This document shows, in pieces, positions 13,601 to 27,500 of a stretch of 64,000 nucleotides of DNA. Source of the DNA: Alitta virens (Eukaryota; Annelida; Polychaeta; Phyllodocida; Nereididae). The position numbers were made by a program, and so were the translations under genes. Numbering within the stretch: position 1 is the first letter of the stretch; each line of letters opens with the position of its first letter. Where the stretch lies: the NCBI GenBank assembly GCA_932294295.1, contig OW028580.1:34398636-34462635 (forward strand), in the 5' to 3' direction. The notes under the pieces were generated by a model. That model was not told the origin of the DNA. It ran no database searches and saw only the letters and a program-made list of their open reading frames with translations.

Positions 13601-15531
13601 TTCTTTTTCACATACATTGTCTTAGATATACAGTAGAAACAAAAACAATGGTTGCAACTTAAGAGTGAATTTCCGTCTAAATTGGAAGATTTATTTTAAA
13701 TGTCGCTTTTAATTTGACTAAACAAATGTACATTCTTTCCGGTGTATTTTTTGTCATACTTTCAACCCTCCTTCCCCCAAATTCGATTCCTGGTCAAGCC
13801 TAATCACAGAATTGGATGGCTGTTTCATCCTTCATCTCTTGCCATGGTCTCTGCCTGTCCTAATTAGCCCAACTGGTGCAGAAATACAGGACGTAAAGCC
13901 CTAATTTGGATATTATATAAGATAAACAGCAAAAGCCATCCTCATCTTTAAGCTCCCTCAGTATTGAGGCAATTTGAAGCACTTGGATTTTGTCCAAATG
14001 CAATCTTTCTAAAATAATATATAGCGTGCTGGGCTTCCAACCACTGGGTCCCGGGTTCGATTCCAAAGTTGGATGGCTGTTTCTCATTGCCATGGTCCCT
14101 GCCTGTCCTAATTAGCCCATCAAGGGCAGAAATACAGGGGTAAAGCCCTAATTTACCCACCCACCACTGTATTGTACTTAAGTATTAAGACACCCCCACT
14201 ATTAGACCCAGTACATTTAGAGCTAGGGTGGTCTTAATAGTGAAGTGCTAGTGTACTTGTAAACAAAGATGTTCTTGCATTCAAGTCTGACTACTTAAAA
14301 TAAGAGTCATTGGAAGTACCTCACACTTTGTTTAATTCAACCAATAGGAAGTGATTAATTAGTCACGTGGTGAGTTCCCAGATGTATCGTGACGTCATGA
14401 TACTGTCACGTGGTCATTTGGAATGTAGCAGAGAAGTGGCTTAGCCTCCATTGTACTCCTAGAGAATAGAATGAGAATAGGATAAGAATAGAATCCAATA
14501 GAATCGAATTTCTTATAGGGAATCAATTTTCCGCACATTGAGGTAGTGAATGGCTCATTCAATGTTCATTGTAGAGCATTGACAGTCTAGTGTTAAATCT
14601 TTTATGATCGCCTTTCAATAGATTGATTTGTCTTTTGGGATTGGGGTGTCCTATCAAGAATCACTCTGAAGAATCAGCCATGTTGCAAGGAGTTGTATAT
14701 TGATGAGGAATTGTAGATAGAGACTTTAGATATTGATTGTCTGGCTTGCTATTCAATCAATTGCATCAAGTACATGTACATACTAAACTCTTTCATCTCT
14801 TCATTGCGTCTGCCTATAGCAGCTGGCCATATAAACGTTGAGAAAACGTAACGCGCTAAAAACCTAGAACTCTCCATATTCATTCATTAAAAAAAAGTTT
14901 CTTGCTTTATCCTATAAAGTTTCACCCTAAATATTGCCACTTCATGCTAATTCTGTGACAGTACTACTGCATGATTGGCCACCTGAGGCCACATTGACCA
15001 AAGCGGCCACAAAAGTGGACCTAGCAAGAGTCAATTCGTCCAATTTGACGACTGGTGGAGCCAGACTGTCCCTTTAGTATTTCAGGCATGCCCCAATAGA
15101 AGGAGAACCCCCTCAGAAATTCCCCTCGTATTAGCCGCAGGTGTGGAGGCCACTTCTCGCGTTGTCACACAGTTCTCGCGAGATTTCAAGCCTCGTTGTC
15201 AGCCTATTGTTCTCTTGTGGCCTCTGTTAATTGAAAGGTCCCCGGATGTTGGCCTCTGTTGTTTGGGGCGTGTTTAACCCGGGCAATTGAGTGAATCACC
15301 CCGGTGGGGCCCCTGAACAGCCCTCAGCACGGCCAATTGGGGCTTCTATGGCACCTGGCAGCAGCTAAAGGGCTAACTTAGTGGGGAGAGGAATGCTGAC
15401 AGACTGACAGACAGACCTGACTACAGACTGTGACAGACAAACAGTCTAGGGACAGACTGAGTCTGACAGTCAGACTGACAGATAACAAAAGTAGACTGGC
15501 TAATCTCAGTGGCTCATTGAATGAGCTTCTG

Positions 15532-15571
<40 letters not shown>

Positions 15572-18500
15572 CTCAATTCCTTATCAATCTTCAGGACACT
15601 TTTACCATGGACATAGAGACAGTAAACCGTCTATGCTTTTTTTTTTTTTTACCAACGATTGAATGACTTGAGTGTGATTACTACAAGGATCAGTGTATCT
15701 CCCTGTCTTACACCTTATCGATCTATCAATAACCCTTGAGACAGATTGGTCAGGAGTCTACTCACTTTAGTAAGTACCTAAAATTCCTGACGAATCCTCT
15801 AAAAGTTTTGGGAATCCCTTTGAGTTGGTAATCCCAGAGCAGAAGCAGCAGCAGCAGCAGCAGCTCTGGGACCGAGCAAATAAGGCTCTCCAATTAGAGA
15901 TATTTGGCCAAAGTGTTAGACCCTCAAGCCAAACAGCCCAGCATTCCTACCAGCCGTGTGTTGGGCACAAATATTGAAGTTGGCTGCAGAGACATGTTGT
16001 CAGTTATCACAGTCACATGTTACACGCTGGCATAAACAAGAACCTCCTCACTTACATGAGTTACATGTGTCTGGGAAACTGTTACTCATCCAGCCTAACT
16101 ATTGACAAAAGGGGTGGGCCCAGGGTCAGTGCCTACTTCTCCCACTGATGAGTTTCAGCTGGTCATTGTGTACACATGCAAATCGTCCAAGGAACGGTCG
16201 GAAACAGATCAGCACAAAGTTGCCCAAGAATTTCTGCTCCACCTTTGAAACAACTTTCTTTGCCGAGTGTCGGGTTACAAGTCAAACCAATTGGTCCACA
16301 TCACAAAATCACTGGTGGCCTCTTGTGGTAGCCGGTTTTATCAGAGGCCGAATCGTCCCAGCAGATAAATATCCATGCAATGGGCTTTCTTTCAAAATCG
16401 CTTCAGTGACCCAAAAGTTCTTTCATCCTGTATTTGTTTCTTTCTATGTTTGTTTGTTTGTTTCTTACTTTCTTTCTGTCTTTCTTTCTGTCTAGCTGTC
16501 TGTTTGTCATTCTTTCATTTGTTCTGTCTGTCCATTTCACATCTGTTCGTCTCTTTATTGAATTGTCTGTAATCATTTTAGGTGTCATGTACAGAATCAA
16601 TCCTAGATGTTGTCACGGATATCCGAGGTAGACTTTTCTGAGCTGTTCAGTTGTTTGGTTTCTGCTGCAGGAGCATCTCCATCCCATAAGATGCGGCATG
16701 ACTGATGCAATAAACTCAACTGCCTTTCTGCACGTCTTCCTATTTTCATAGCACTTCGTTGCAAGGAGCTGTAACATGGCATTAAACCCAAACTGCAGCC
16801 AGACGAACGTAATAAAGATCTTTTTCATCTGGAATCATAAAGCAATTCATGGAGTTGCAAAAGTCACCTCCAATCATCAGGATGCCATGTCAAGTGCGGA
16901 TCATAAAGTAATAAAGATCATAAATAAGTCGTGAATAATAAAAATCTCGTGATTACCAAGAAAAAGATGAAGGAGAAACACAATGAAGGAATGAGAGACT
17001 GGCGGCAAGGAATAATTGCAGTTTAGGCAGTATTTATGCGCTAAATTACATTAGGAATTCTGTGGTTAGATGTAAAAAATGGCAGTTCGATTTGCAACCA
17101 GTGGCCCTACAAAGAACACTGTGGCGATATAGCGGGTGATGAGGAGTGCAACATAGAGTTTTGTAGGATGGAAAAATTTACTCTTCTGAATCCCACAAAA
17201 CTATGTTGGACGATACACAATTCCACCATTGCAACATTGTACAACATATACTGCAGCTGTCCAATATACTGTAATCTGTTACTGTACAACATGCACCTAT
17301 GCTGGATGACAATGAAGCCTTCTGATTGGCTCATAGCAACAGAGTATTGTACACTATACTAATTAAATATTGTTTACAAATATATATATATATTGCAAAA
17401 TGCCAATACCATCAAACTGGTCTTGAAGCTGGTGCAATTAACCCACAAAATGTACGACAAATCCAATATTGAAAACAGACAGAAAGGGGTTTCTTGGTTA
17501 TTTACCCAACCCCTTTGAAGTTAATTAAGGCACCTTGGTTTGGTGCACTTGCTATGGTTGCGGCAGTGCCCCCTATTGGATCATCAATGAGCTGTACACG
17601 TCATTAAGCACGTGGTAAGCACGTGATCAATCACCATTGACCAATCAGCAACAATCAAGACCAATCAACAACCAATCAGCACACGCCGTGATGTCACGTG
17701 ACTTGTGACCTTGAAATGACATAGAGGCATCTTGCTTGTCGTCATGGAGACAATAAAAGGTCACTAAAAAGCGTTGCTAGGAGACAGTAATTCTACATGT
17801 GCTGGCCTGGGATTACTGATCTCATTTGGGTTAAGGGAATATTGGTTAGATGTGATTAATTATATGATAGGGTGTTTATTTTGTTTATTGCATTATATAT
17901 ATTAGAATAATATTCGACAAGGTATTTTATCATTATTTTTTTTATCCCAGTTATGGAACATGTATAAAAATAATCTTTGGAGATGGCGAGCTTATAAGTC
18001 AGGTATTCCAATGGGTGACCTATGAAGATTGATAATAGGCCTATATAAAAAATGTTATATTGATATGACTGTGCTTCCTAATGCTCAAATGACTCCAGTT
18101 CTACACCTGTGACTATAACAGTTGAAGATGTGGATATGTTGAGTCATTGTTGATTGGTGTATTGTGTGTGATTTAACAACAGCTAATTGAAATATATTTA
18201 TTTTGTTTTCTTGCAGTGATCTCAGCAACAACCAAATTTCATACGTGGCCCCTGATGCATTTGCAGGCCTCAAGTCCCTCAGTTCATTGTAAGTACATTC
18301 GTTATACTTCAAAATAATAGTTTATTATAACTATAAGTTATTGAACGGTGTGGTGTCGTGGTTAAAGTAGTTAACTCATATGCAAATCCAAGGTTCGATT
18401 CTCATGCATTTAAGCTGGATAATAAGATTGTGAAGTCTTGAATGGGAGAAAAAGTACTAGAGGTCACTGACACCGTAGCAGATAAGTATTGTTTGATGAC

Positions 18501-21500
18501 GTCAGCTATTCTGTGATGTCATCCATTTAACAATAGTGTAGTGACGTCATTCTTTTGTCTTCTCATCTGCTACGATCGAAGTGCCCCCTGTAGGCTCTGT
18601 TAGTTGTTCACCCCATTTGGTACCCATGATGGAAAGCACCTTTAATATGGGTATATTTGTGACATGGTGTGGACTCCAAGTCTTATAATATCCACCTAAC
18701 AATGGGAATATTGCATTTATTGATCCATCTACCATCCACAATAACAGGACTATTACACTTTAAAGATGCAATAAATTGACTCTAACCATACTAAGAACCA
18801 TGTAGCATTCCGTTAAAATGTGATATTACACGATCTATGCTTTTACATTTTTTCCACCGAGATCTGAACTTGAGTTACCCTGACTTATCCTGTAAGGTGA
18901 TCCGCTAAAACAGTGGGGAGTGGTGTGGTTTTGATAGATCCAGTCTGTCACCCAGTCACATTTGAGAAGATCCTTTAGTCTCAAAAGACAGAGAAATACT
19001 TTCTGACATGTTTATCTTAGTTTAAAACAAGAATTGAGGAGAGTGGAAGTTGCAGTGAGAGTGTTGGAGGAAAAAAATCAGAAATACGATAATTTGCACA
19101 GTGAAATCTCTTAGTATGCAGTATTGTATTGTAGAGCTTTTAGTAATTGGTGCATTAATAGTGGATTTTCACGGAAGGTTCTCTGTATTTCCACCAGGTG
19201 GCTACGACAGAATACTGAAATTCTATTGGCTGAAAAAGTTCCCGCCCTTGACTTTGATTGGCTGAAGCAAAGTGCATCCTGGCAGCCGTATTTTTTAGTG
19301 CATTTTAATGTATATTTGACATCTTATCGTTTAGTTTATTTCTGTTATTTCCGAGAGAAAATAATATTATGGAATCAGTTAGTTATGACATACTATGTCT
19401 GGAAAGCACAATGAGTAAGAAGAGGAGAGACTTATGTCTTGCTGAATTCAGGGCTGTTCAGTGCAAGGACTATTAATGTTAGGTGTTAAAGGCAAGTCAG
19501 TTTGGGCAATCATGAGTTACTTGTTGCAGTTTGTTCAAGTTTTGCAGTGCATCCCACATTACAATATGTTGGTCGTCAGCAGCCGATGTCGAACCATATG
19601 GTCAGAAAGTATTTCTCTGTCTTTTAAGACTAAAGCATCTCACCAAATGAGACTTTTTGACAGACTAAATCTATCAAAATCATCCGGATGATGAAATGCC
19701 TCACTAGCTGGACGTTGACCAACAACGGTAGGACGTCCACCCGATTTGGCATGCTATCCGGAATAAACCATCCTCAAATTTAATTAAAGATGGGCCAATG
19801 AATATTGAGTCTGCTAAATTAGCATTACTTTGCTTTGATGGCATACAAGGCTGACCCAACGTTCGTCCAACATCAGTCTGACGCTGCATGATGATGGCCG
19901 GCCGATATCGAACCAACTTGACACGATACATGGGTGGTGCACCTGTTTCGAAAATCAGACATATGAAACATACCAATGCCAATCGCTATATGCATTTTTG
20001 TATATTGATAGATAATGTATATGGTGGCCAATGTAGCCTTATATAGAAGCCCGCCTGTATACGATTGAAAGTATCCATGGCCAGCCCCTCACTGAGTCTG
20101 TATTCAAACCAGCCTTTCCTGCACAGCATCTGCCACAGTGTCGGAATTCAGCCAGAAAATAGCCCTGTCGAGCCTCCTGTCACCCGATTCCCAATTTCCT
20201 ACCGACCCATACTGGGCTTTTGTGCTCATAGAGGGCATTACAGTATCTAGTATCTGTCTCTGCACAATGAGACTCAGTGAGAAAATGTATGATTTGTATG
20301 TTCAAATGATGACCTGTCTCAAGCATACCAAAGATGGGTAAATATTAAGAATAAAAGTTGAGGAAAATATGGGAATTAGAAGTAAAAAATTGGCATAAAA
20401 AGGCAAACATGTGATGTGCACTTATTGCTCATTATGGGTGATGAGTTACCTTCTGAGGGAGCGTTTATTAATTTTTAGCTACTTCACAGGCAATTCAATG
20501 AAAAAGAAATGAGAAATATGTATAATAATGTATAATGTTCACCTCAGGGATTTATAAATACATTAGATCCTCGCAATAAAGCTATCAAAAACAAGACACA
20601 TTTCTCTACTAAGATTGCAACAAATCACGAAGTGTAGGACTGTAGTTTCCTATACAGTTAGTTTCATTAAAAATGGCCTGTCAAATTGTACCTATAGACA
20701 CAGCTAGATAACTAAACCGAACGGTATGGCTATAGCTAGCTACTCAAAGCTGCATCTAAAAGAATATGCAGCACCATTTAGTGCATAAGTTGAGTTATAC
20801 ATATTAGTCTTCTTTTTTTTTTAAACATGCATGTGTATCGTACATACATATTTATGATATAGTAGATACATTTCTTACATTTACCAAGGTTTATATTTTT
20901 TCAGTAGTGGTAGTTTAAGCCGACTATAAGCTAGGAGTAGACAAAAGCAGCTGGCTTTAGCCAATTATAGCTACTGCCAGGAATAGGTCGCTACAGCTGT
21001 CTAGAGTTGACCATATTTTATGAAACTAACTGTACATGTTCACCTTTGGAATAAACCTCACCTATAAGACTATACCTATTAAGTGCATATTTGGCACTTC
21101 AGTGTTTCGTGTCTCAATGCTACTAGGTCTACAGCTTAGTCAGCTTATATGACCAGCTACCAGAGGCAGACGTAAATATGAGATGATAAGGCTGCATGGA
21201 GTCCACACCATGTTACACATTTACCCCATGGATGGGGTCTTTTACTCGCCTCAGCATAGACACTGAAAAAGAATTCCCAGAAATTCCCTTAATGGTTAAT
21301 TTATGCTTCTTATTCATAGTTATTCAATGCAAAAGCCATTTCAATTTTTGAAACATGTTTTTGTTTTATTTTCAGAGTGCTGTATGGCAACAAAATTACT
21401 GAGTTATTGGAAGGAGTGTTTGATGGTTTGACCTCTCTGCAATTGCTGTGAGTTGATTACAATTACAAGCTTTTTTTTTGTGTGTGCCAAATTGCCTTTT

Positions 21501-24500
21501 AAAATACATGTTATAATTTCAATAATCGAGTTGTAATATTTTTGTTTCCAGTTTGTTGAATGCCAACAAAATTACCTGCGTTCGAACAGACACCTTCAGA
21601 GATCTGCATAACTTGAATTTGCTGTAAGTATAACGTTTTTGTAAACATACATTTTTAGTGCCAGTTTTGCCATTTTCTTGCAGTGTTAAGCCCCGTTCCC
21701 ACATAGCCGAGTTACTCGTAGTCAACTCGTAGTAATAACAAAAATTACGTAACACCCAAAATTCGAGGAGTTGGCGACGAATTTTTGCGGAAAAAATGAC
21801 CAGGAGTGACTCGCCGAGTTACTCCCCGAATTACTCGCCGAGTTACTCGGCGGGTTCAGCGAGCGACTCGCCGAGTACCAGGAGTGACTCGCCGAGTACC
21901 AGGAGTAACTCGCCGAGTACCAGGAGTAACTCGCCGAGTACCAGGAGTAACTCGCCGAGTACCAGGAGTAACTCGCCGAGTACCAGGAGTAACTCGCCGG
22001 GTGAAGCAAGGTGTCTACGACAGCGACGAGTCACCCATCGAATGATAGGCCGACGCCAGCCTACCTGCATTCTCAGATGAATATCTCGCTTAATATTTGG
22101 TCTATTTTCGATCCGAAAAAACCTATGGAGTCACTATGAATTATACTACAAAACAATCTTTATTTGACGAAAATCGGACTAATATTAAGGGAGCAGTAGC
22201 TTTTTAAAGAAGCGCTCAGCTTTCTGCATTAATACAGTCTGGGCGCGGACGCTTCAGGGAGCACCAGTATAAGTAAATTAAATATAGCAAATAAAATCAC
22301 AGATCAAATCACAAATACTAATTACAATATCAATATTAGATTTAAATTTTACAAAATATACACAAATTTATACTGATCATAATATCACAATAAGATTCAA
22401 ATTAACACAAAAAGATAAGAAAGTTATACAAATATAATCATTGCCTGGTAATTACAATTAAATATATTGCTTTTAATTAATGAAAGCAATTACATATTTT
22501 TGTAATTGTGAATGACAATCAAGACAATGTCATATTACTGTGTCATCTTTGAACAAACCATGAAATGACAGGTCAAAGAACCCCAATTTAGGCAATTAGG
22601 CAATTGACACATGTATTGAATTTGCTGTATGCTCTACACCAATTCTTTGTATCATTCAAAATGCTAATAGCAATTACTGTGTCATCTTTGAACAAACCAT
22701 GAAATGACAGGTCAAAGAACCCCAATTTAGGCAATTAGGCAATTGACACATGTATTGAATTTGCTGTATGCTCTACACCCATTCTTTGTATCATTCAAAA
22801 TGCTAATAGCAATTGACATAACAGTCATGGCAGTTGGCAGAATGAGTAGAAATTAATTGCAATAAAGCTCATCCAAACAATGTATATAAAATGGTCAAAA
22901 ATATTGACCACACCATTCATGTCAGGGCCATACACAGAGCACCTTGCCGCCGCCAGACTACCTGCCTTCTCAGACAAATATCTCGCTTAATATTTGGTCT
23001 ATTTTCAATCTGAAAATCTGTGTGGAATAAGTATGAACTCGACTATAATTCAATATTTATTTGACGAAAATCGGACTAATATTAGGGGAGCAGCAGCCTT
23101 TTAAAGTAGCGCTCAGCCTTACCTGCATTGATACAGTCCGGGCGCGGACGTCTGCGAGAGCACCACTGTTTGCCCTCCGCCAACTTAGCTGCCTTCTCAG
23201 ACGAATATCTCGCTTAATATTTGGTCTATTTTCAATCCGAAAACGCGTATGGAATCAGTATGATTTATACTACAATTCAGTCCTGATTTGACGAAAATCG
23301 GATTAATATAAATGGAGCAGCAGCCACCGCAAGACAACTGCCTTCTCAGACAAATATCTCGCTTAATATTCGGGTTTTTTTAAATCCGAAAATACGTATG
23401 GAATCACTATGAATTATACTACAAAACAATCTTTATTTGACGAAAATCGGACTGATATTAGAGGAGCAGCGGCCTTTTATATTATATACGACCCCCTACG
23501 CTGATGATGCATGTACTAGAACTCGGCGAGTTACTCGGCGAGTTACTCCTACAACTCGGTGAGTTACTCCTACAACTCGCCGAGTTACTCCTCGCACTCC
23601 TGAACATCCCCCCCGAGTGTAATACGAGCGAAAATAGCGCCGAGTAACTCGGCGAGTTCGAGGAGTAACTCGGCGAGTTCGAGGAGTAACTCGGCGAGTT
23701 CGAGGAGTAACTCGGCGAGTTCGAGGAGTAACTCGGCGAGTCATGGCCGAGTTTTTGGACTCCTGGATAATTCGCCGAGTGTGCCGTGCAGCACGGCATA
23801 CTCGGGAGACTCGGCAAACTCGGCTCCAAATCTCACGAGTTCGCTACGAGACTCAGGAGTTACTCGCCGAGCATCTCTCGAGTGCGAGGAGTAATCGCCG
23901 AGTTTAGTAAGAGTTGGGCCCGAGAGGCGTGTTACGTAATACTACGAGTTGACTACGAGTAACTCGGCTATGTGGGAACGGGGCTTTACAGTGTTTCACT
24001 GTGCTGGAAATTGAGAAAAAACTAAAAATGATGAAATACACGATTTTTATAATTATATTACTTATAATCAAATTATTTTTTTGTTTTTTCCAGATCTCTG
24101 TATGATAACCAGATCGAATCTTTGGTCAATGGAACTTTTGAACCTTTGAAGAACATTCAAACGCTGTGAGTAGAGCTGTTTTACTATAATTTATTGATCT
24201 GAATACCTTTGTTGTGAAAAGTCGTGTTTTTTTAGACACTAAAAAGGCAGACATCATTGAAGGTACAAACCTCTAAAGATTAACCCTAATTTCATTCTTG
24301 CTTCCCTACATGGCCAAATGTGCCATGTGCGTTTTCCATGAGAAGGATAAACGCATGGAAAACGCATGGTTTTTAGCTAATTATAATGAGGCATAAACCA
24401 TGCGTTTTGGATAAACGCACGGAAAACGCACGTGGCACAATTGGCCATTTAGTTTACGCCTACATTAAAGTATGCTACTGCCACAAAAAGGTCACGATTG

Positions 24501-27500
24501 TATGGCAGATTTAATCATATCTTCAATCACATTACTTGTCACTCTTGTACACACTGCGGAGATGAGTATTAATAGATACAACACATTTTCTGGAATCCTA
24601 GAAGCAAATGTGCGAATGTCAGTGGTTCCTAGGCAATTCCATATGGCTGTATTGATAAGGCTTCTTGGCATACTAGGAACTGGTGCTAATTCAGTATTCA
24701 ACGTAGCCAGCCCATCCATTGAATGGGGACAATCCATTTGCAAGTATTGGTCACCGTGGTTGGGTCCTCTTGGACATCTACTGGGGGGGGGGGGGGGTAA
24801 GTCGGGGGGGGGGGGGTCCTTCTTTCAGTTGCAAATGAGACAGACAGAGAAGTCAATGGACAGACAAAGAGAGAAAGAAAAATCAAAGATGGGTATTTTC
24901 TAGGAAACTGCTACAAATCAATGACCTACAAGACATAAGAGTGGTAGAATGATAGGATATGTTTTGCTATGTTGCCCTGCTGTTTTAAACATAAAAAGAT
25001 CCATAGAATTGAAAATAAATTGACGATATTTGGTTATTATTAATTATAATACTGAATATTGAATTTCATAAGTAGCTACAGTAGACTATTACTTTAAGTC
25101 TTCTCTATCTTAGTGTACTCTTACATTATAACCCTATTTACCTCACTATTAAGACCACCTCGCCATTAGTGATATATGACATTGCCCAGTGGCCAAGGTA
25201 TTAGCCTGCTCATAGTGAGGTTGTGGGTACGGAGTTTGACCCCTACTAATAAATCTATAGGCAACCATGGCATTGGTGTGAACTCTGAAACATCCCAGGT
25301 AATATCAAATGTATTAAGTTGACGTTAATAACATGCAAGACATGTTTACCAATTGTCGACACGTTAATTAATGGGACAGCCTTAAATGGCCTTGTGCAAC
25401 TCTTAATGTCACCTTGACCTTTCCACCTTTAATAAGTATTACTGCGCTAATGTGATGAGGCCGCCACTGTGACAAAATAGTGCGCTGTAAGCATACTGTA
25501 TACCCTTGTAGTAGCATTTCCTATAGTATCTATGTTTATGCAGAAAGTTTTCAGTTTGTTACTACCAGAAATTTTGGTAAATACAGAAAAACGTAATGCT
25601 TAAAAGTTGTGTAATCTGACACTGTTGAAATTAAAATATTTAAGAGAAATATTGCTGGAAAATATAACGCTAAAATTGTCCCTTTTGATTTTAATTTTAA
25701 CTAAGTCAAATAATGTATACTTTTCAAAATGCAATTCTATTCGATTCAAATACACTAGTTATTACAAAAATGGCTAAATTCGGAAATTGCTGAAATGTGG
25801 ACGTCTTAAAAATTAGTTAAACAATTTCTTTTTAACAAGAAAGCAGTGAAAATAAACACAGACATAGGCCAACTGTCTAGTTTAAGTACTACTTTCGTAC
25901 ACATCTGAATAACTCAATGATGACAGCAAAATTGAGCCGTTCTTGTGGCCACTCTTTTGGAGCCGATTCTACTTGGGGACGAAGTGACGCGTAAAATTCA
26001 GCATGACGGTAAGAAAAAAAGAGTTGAAAAAGGGAGCAGGGAGTGATAAAAGCTTTATTGGAGGGTTCAGTGGAGCAAATTACGATTTGGCAAGGTGACT
26101 ATATGCTTCTAAAATGCCCACCCTGTCTCGTTATGTCCTTTTAAACTTCTTTACAATCGCTAATGCTTTAATTGAAGGGTAGTTAAAATTGGTGAAAAGT
26201 AGGGGCACGGTTCCTTCTGCTTGATTTAACTCACTTAGTACTTCACCCCACCTTCAATTTACCCCCTTCAGAGGGCTTCCATAGGGTTTTTTTGCCCCGT
26301 TGTACAAAATACAGCCAAAACGGTTATATCTAAAAATAGAAGGATTATAAAAAGGTTATTTTTCAAGTGTTTTGTTGTGCAAGTTGCATTTATAAACTAG
26401 ATAAAAGAAAGACAAATATTCCTGTTAATCTGACCTATAAGTTATATCCAAGCATTCGTAAAAAGATGGTTTGTATTAAGTGGATTTCACTGTACATAAT
26501 AAATGGGATATAGAAACACATTTACTGAGAATAAATACCTTAATTGCTACTAAGCATAATTCAGCATCTAATTATTCAACCAAATGATGCCATTGCACGA
26601 TAGAGCATTCAGTGTAATTTCTGTTTGTATCAAGTTTTCTGGTGAAGTGAGTTTTCCACAGATCCAGGGCATTTAGGCGTTGTATATATTATGAAAAGAA
26701 AGACAGCATTCATTTATTTTGTATGAGAATATATTTAAAGCGAATAGCATCACCAGTATTTTTAAATTGTTTTGAATCTTGGTGTGAAATTCTGCGTATT
26801 GTGTTTCATAAATTTTGTTTAGGAAGTATTGGATGAAAATCTGAAGAAAATTAGTGCCAAATATCAATAGCCTAAAAAATACACAAATAAAAGACACAAT
26901 TGCTACATTTATCAATACTTTTTTAATGCTAGGAAAAATAGCTATGCTTGTACATGTTCGTCATCAAATGACTCATCAGCTGTTTGAGTTGTTACCATAG
27001 CAACCGTTTGAGATTGGAATTCGCTGTCATCCACAGTGTAACACTTGTCCCCAAAATATCGAACATAAATAAACAGGAACTGTGCATAAATCACTTTATA
27101 ATGAATCACAATAATTACACTTAACCGGTGGCATGGAGGATATAGTAAGAGTTTAGTGCATGCTGTGAAATATAGCAAGAATTTGCCAAATTCTTATGCT
27201 CTTACTAAATGTATGATTTCAATAGATATGATTTGAAAAGTCCAAGTACACCTGACAAATTCAGTTGTAAGTAGAGAATTAAGGAACACCTGTGCTATGT
27301 ACACCAAGAGCAGAAAATATGGAAGAATTAAGTTGTAAATTATGGTGAATTTTAGATAATATTTGGACACGATTTTCCACAGAAATTGGCATGACTCATG
27401 ATGCAATATTGACAGGAAAAAAAATCCACCTCAATGATTTTTAGCATATTATGAGAGATTTGAATGAGACTGAATAAGGCTTTAAAGGGATATTTTGTGT

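Larger units (their letters stand above)
11975..18216 (+). other. slit: slit intron, 6.2 kb
   Basis: Non-coding. It contains SINE family 2 fragments (13778, 14023), a SINE family 1 scrap (14788), two CACGTG/CRE patches (14341, 17575), a GC-rich stretch with TCTCGCGAGA (15174), GATT and AGC microsatellites, and a short cysteine-bearing reverse ORF at 16613-16828. Confidence 0.9.
18289..21375 (+). other. slit: slit intron, 3.1 kb
   Basis: Non-coding. It contains a tRNA-like head (18348-18410), a three-site CRE cluster (18497-18549), a Tc1-type MITE (20655-21032), an inverted SINE body (21110-21272) and CTCF-like cores (18581, 19191). Confidence 0.9.
21624..24093 (+). other. slit: slit intron filled by a foldback-like element
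   Basis: Only about 60 bp at the left and 105 bp at the right lie outside the element at 21687-23988. Confidence 0.9.

Noticed and set aside
16148..16495. 115-residue + strand frame
   Set aside because: No recognisable domain; its end runs into T-rich repeats; no splice context.
21796..23829. Ser-rich and Arg-rich frames, and the regular spacing that looks like CRISPR
   Set aside because: The 21-bp tandem units have no spacers and sit in inverted arms of a foldback-like element in a eukaryotic intron.
24472..24903. 143-residue frame with a glycine run
   Set aside because: The run comes from G homopolymers, there is no family similarity, and an overlapping reverse frame of similar quality exists. 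The reverse frame has a faint 'WN...F' resemblance to retrotransposon RT ends, too weak to call.
26216..26240. miR-218-like 'tgcttgatttaac'
   Set aside because: Seed mismatch and no complementary arm nearby for a hairpin.
26673..27406. Hydrophobic reverse frames resembling membrane segments
   Set aside because: AT-rich DNA gives Phe/Ile/Leu/Tyr runs by chance; frames are short and not joined by splice sites.
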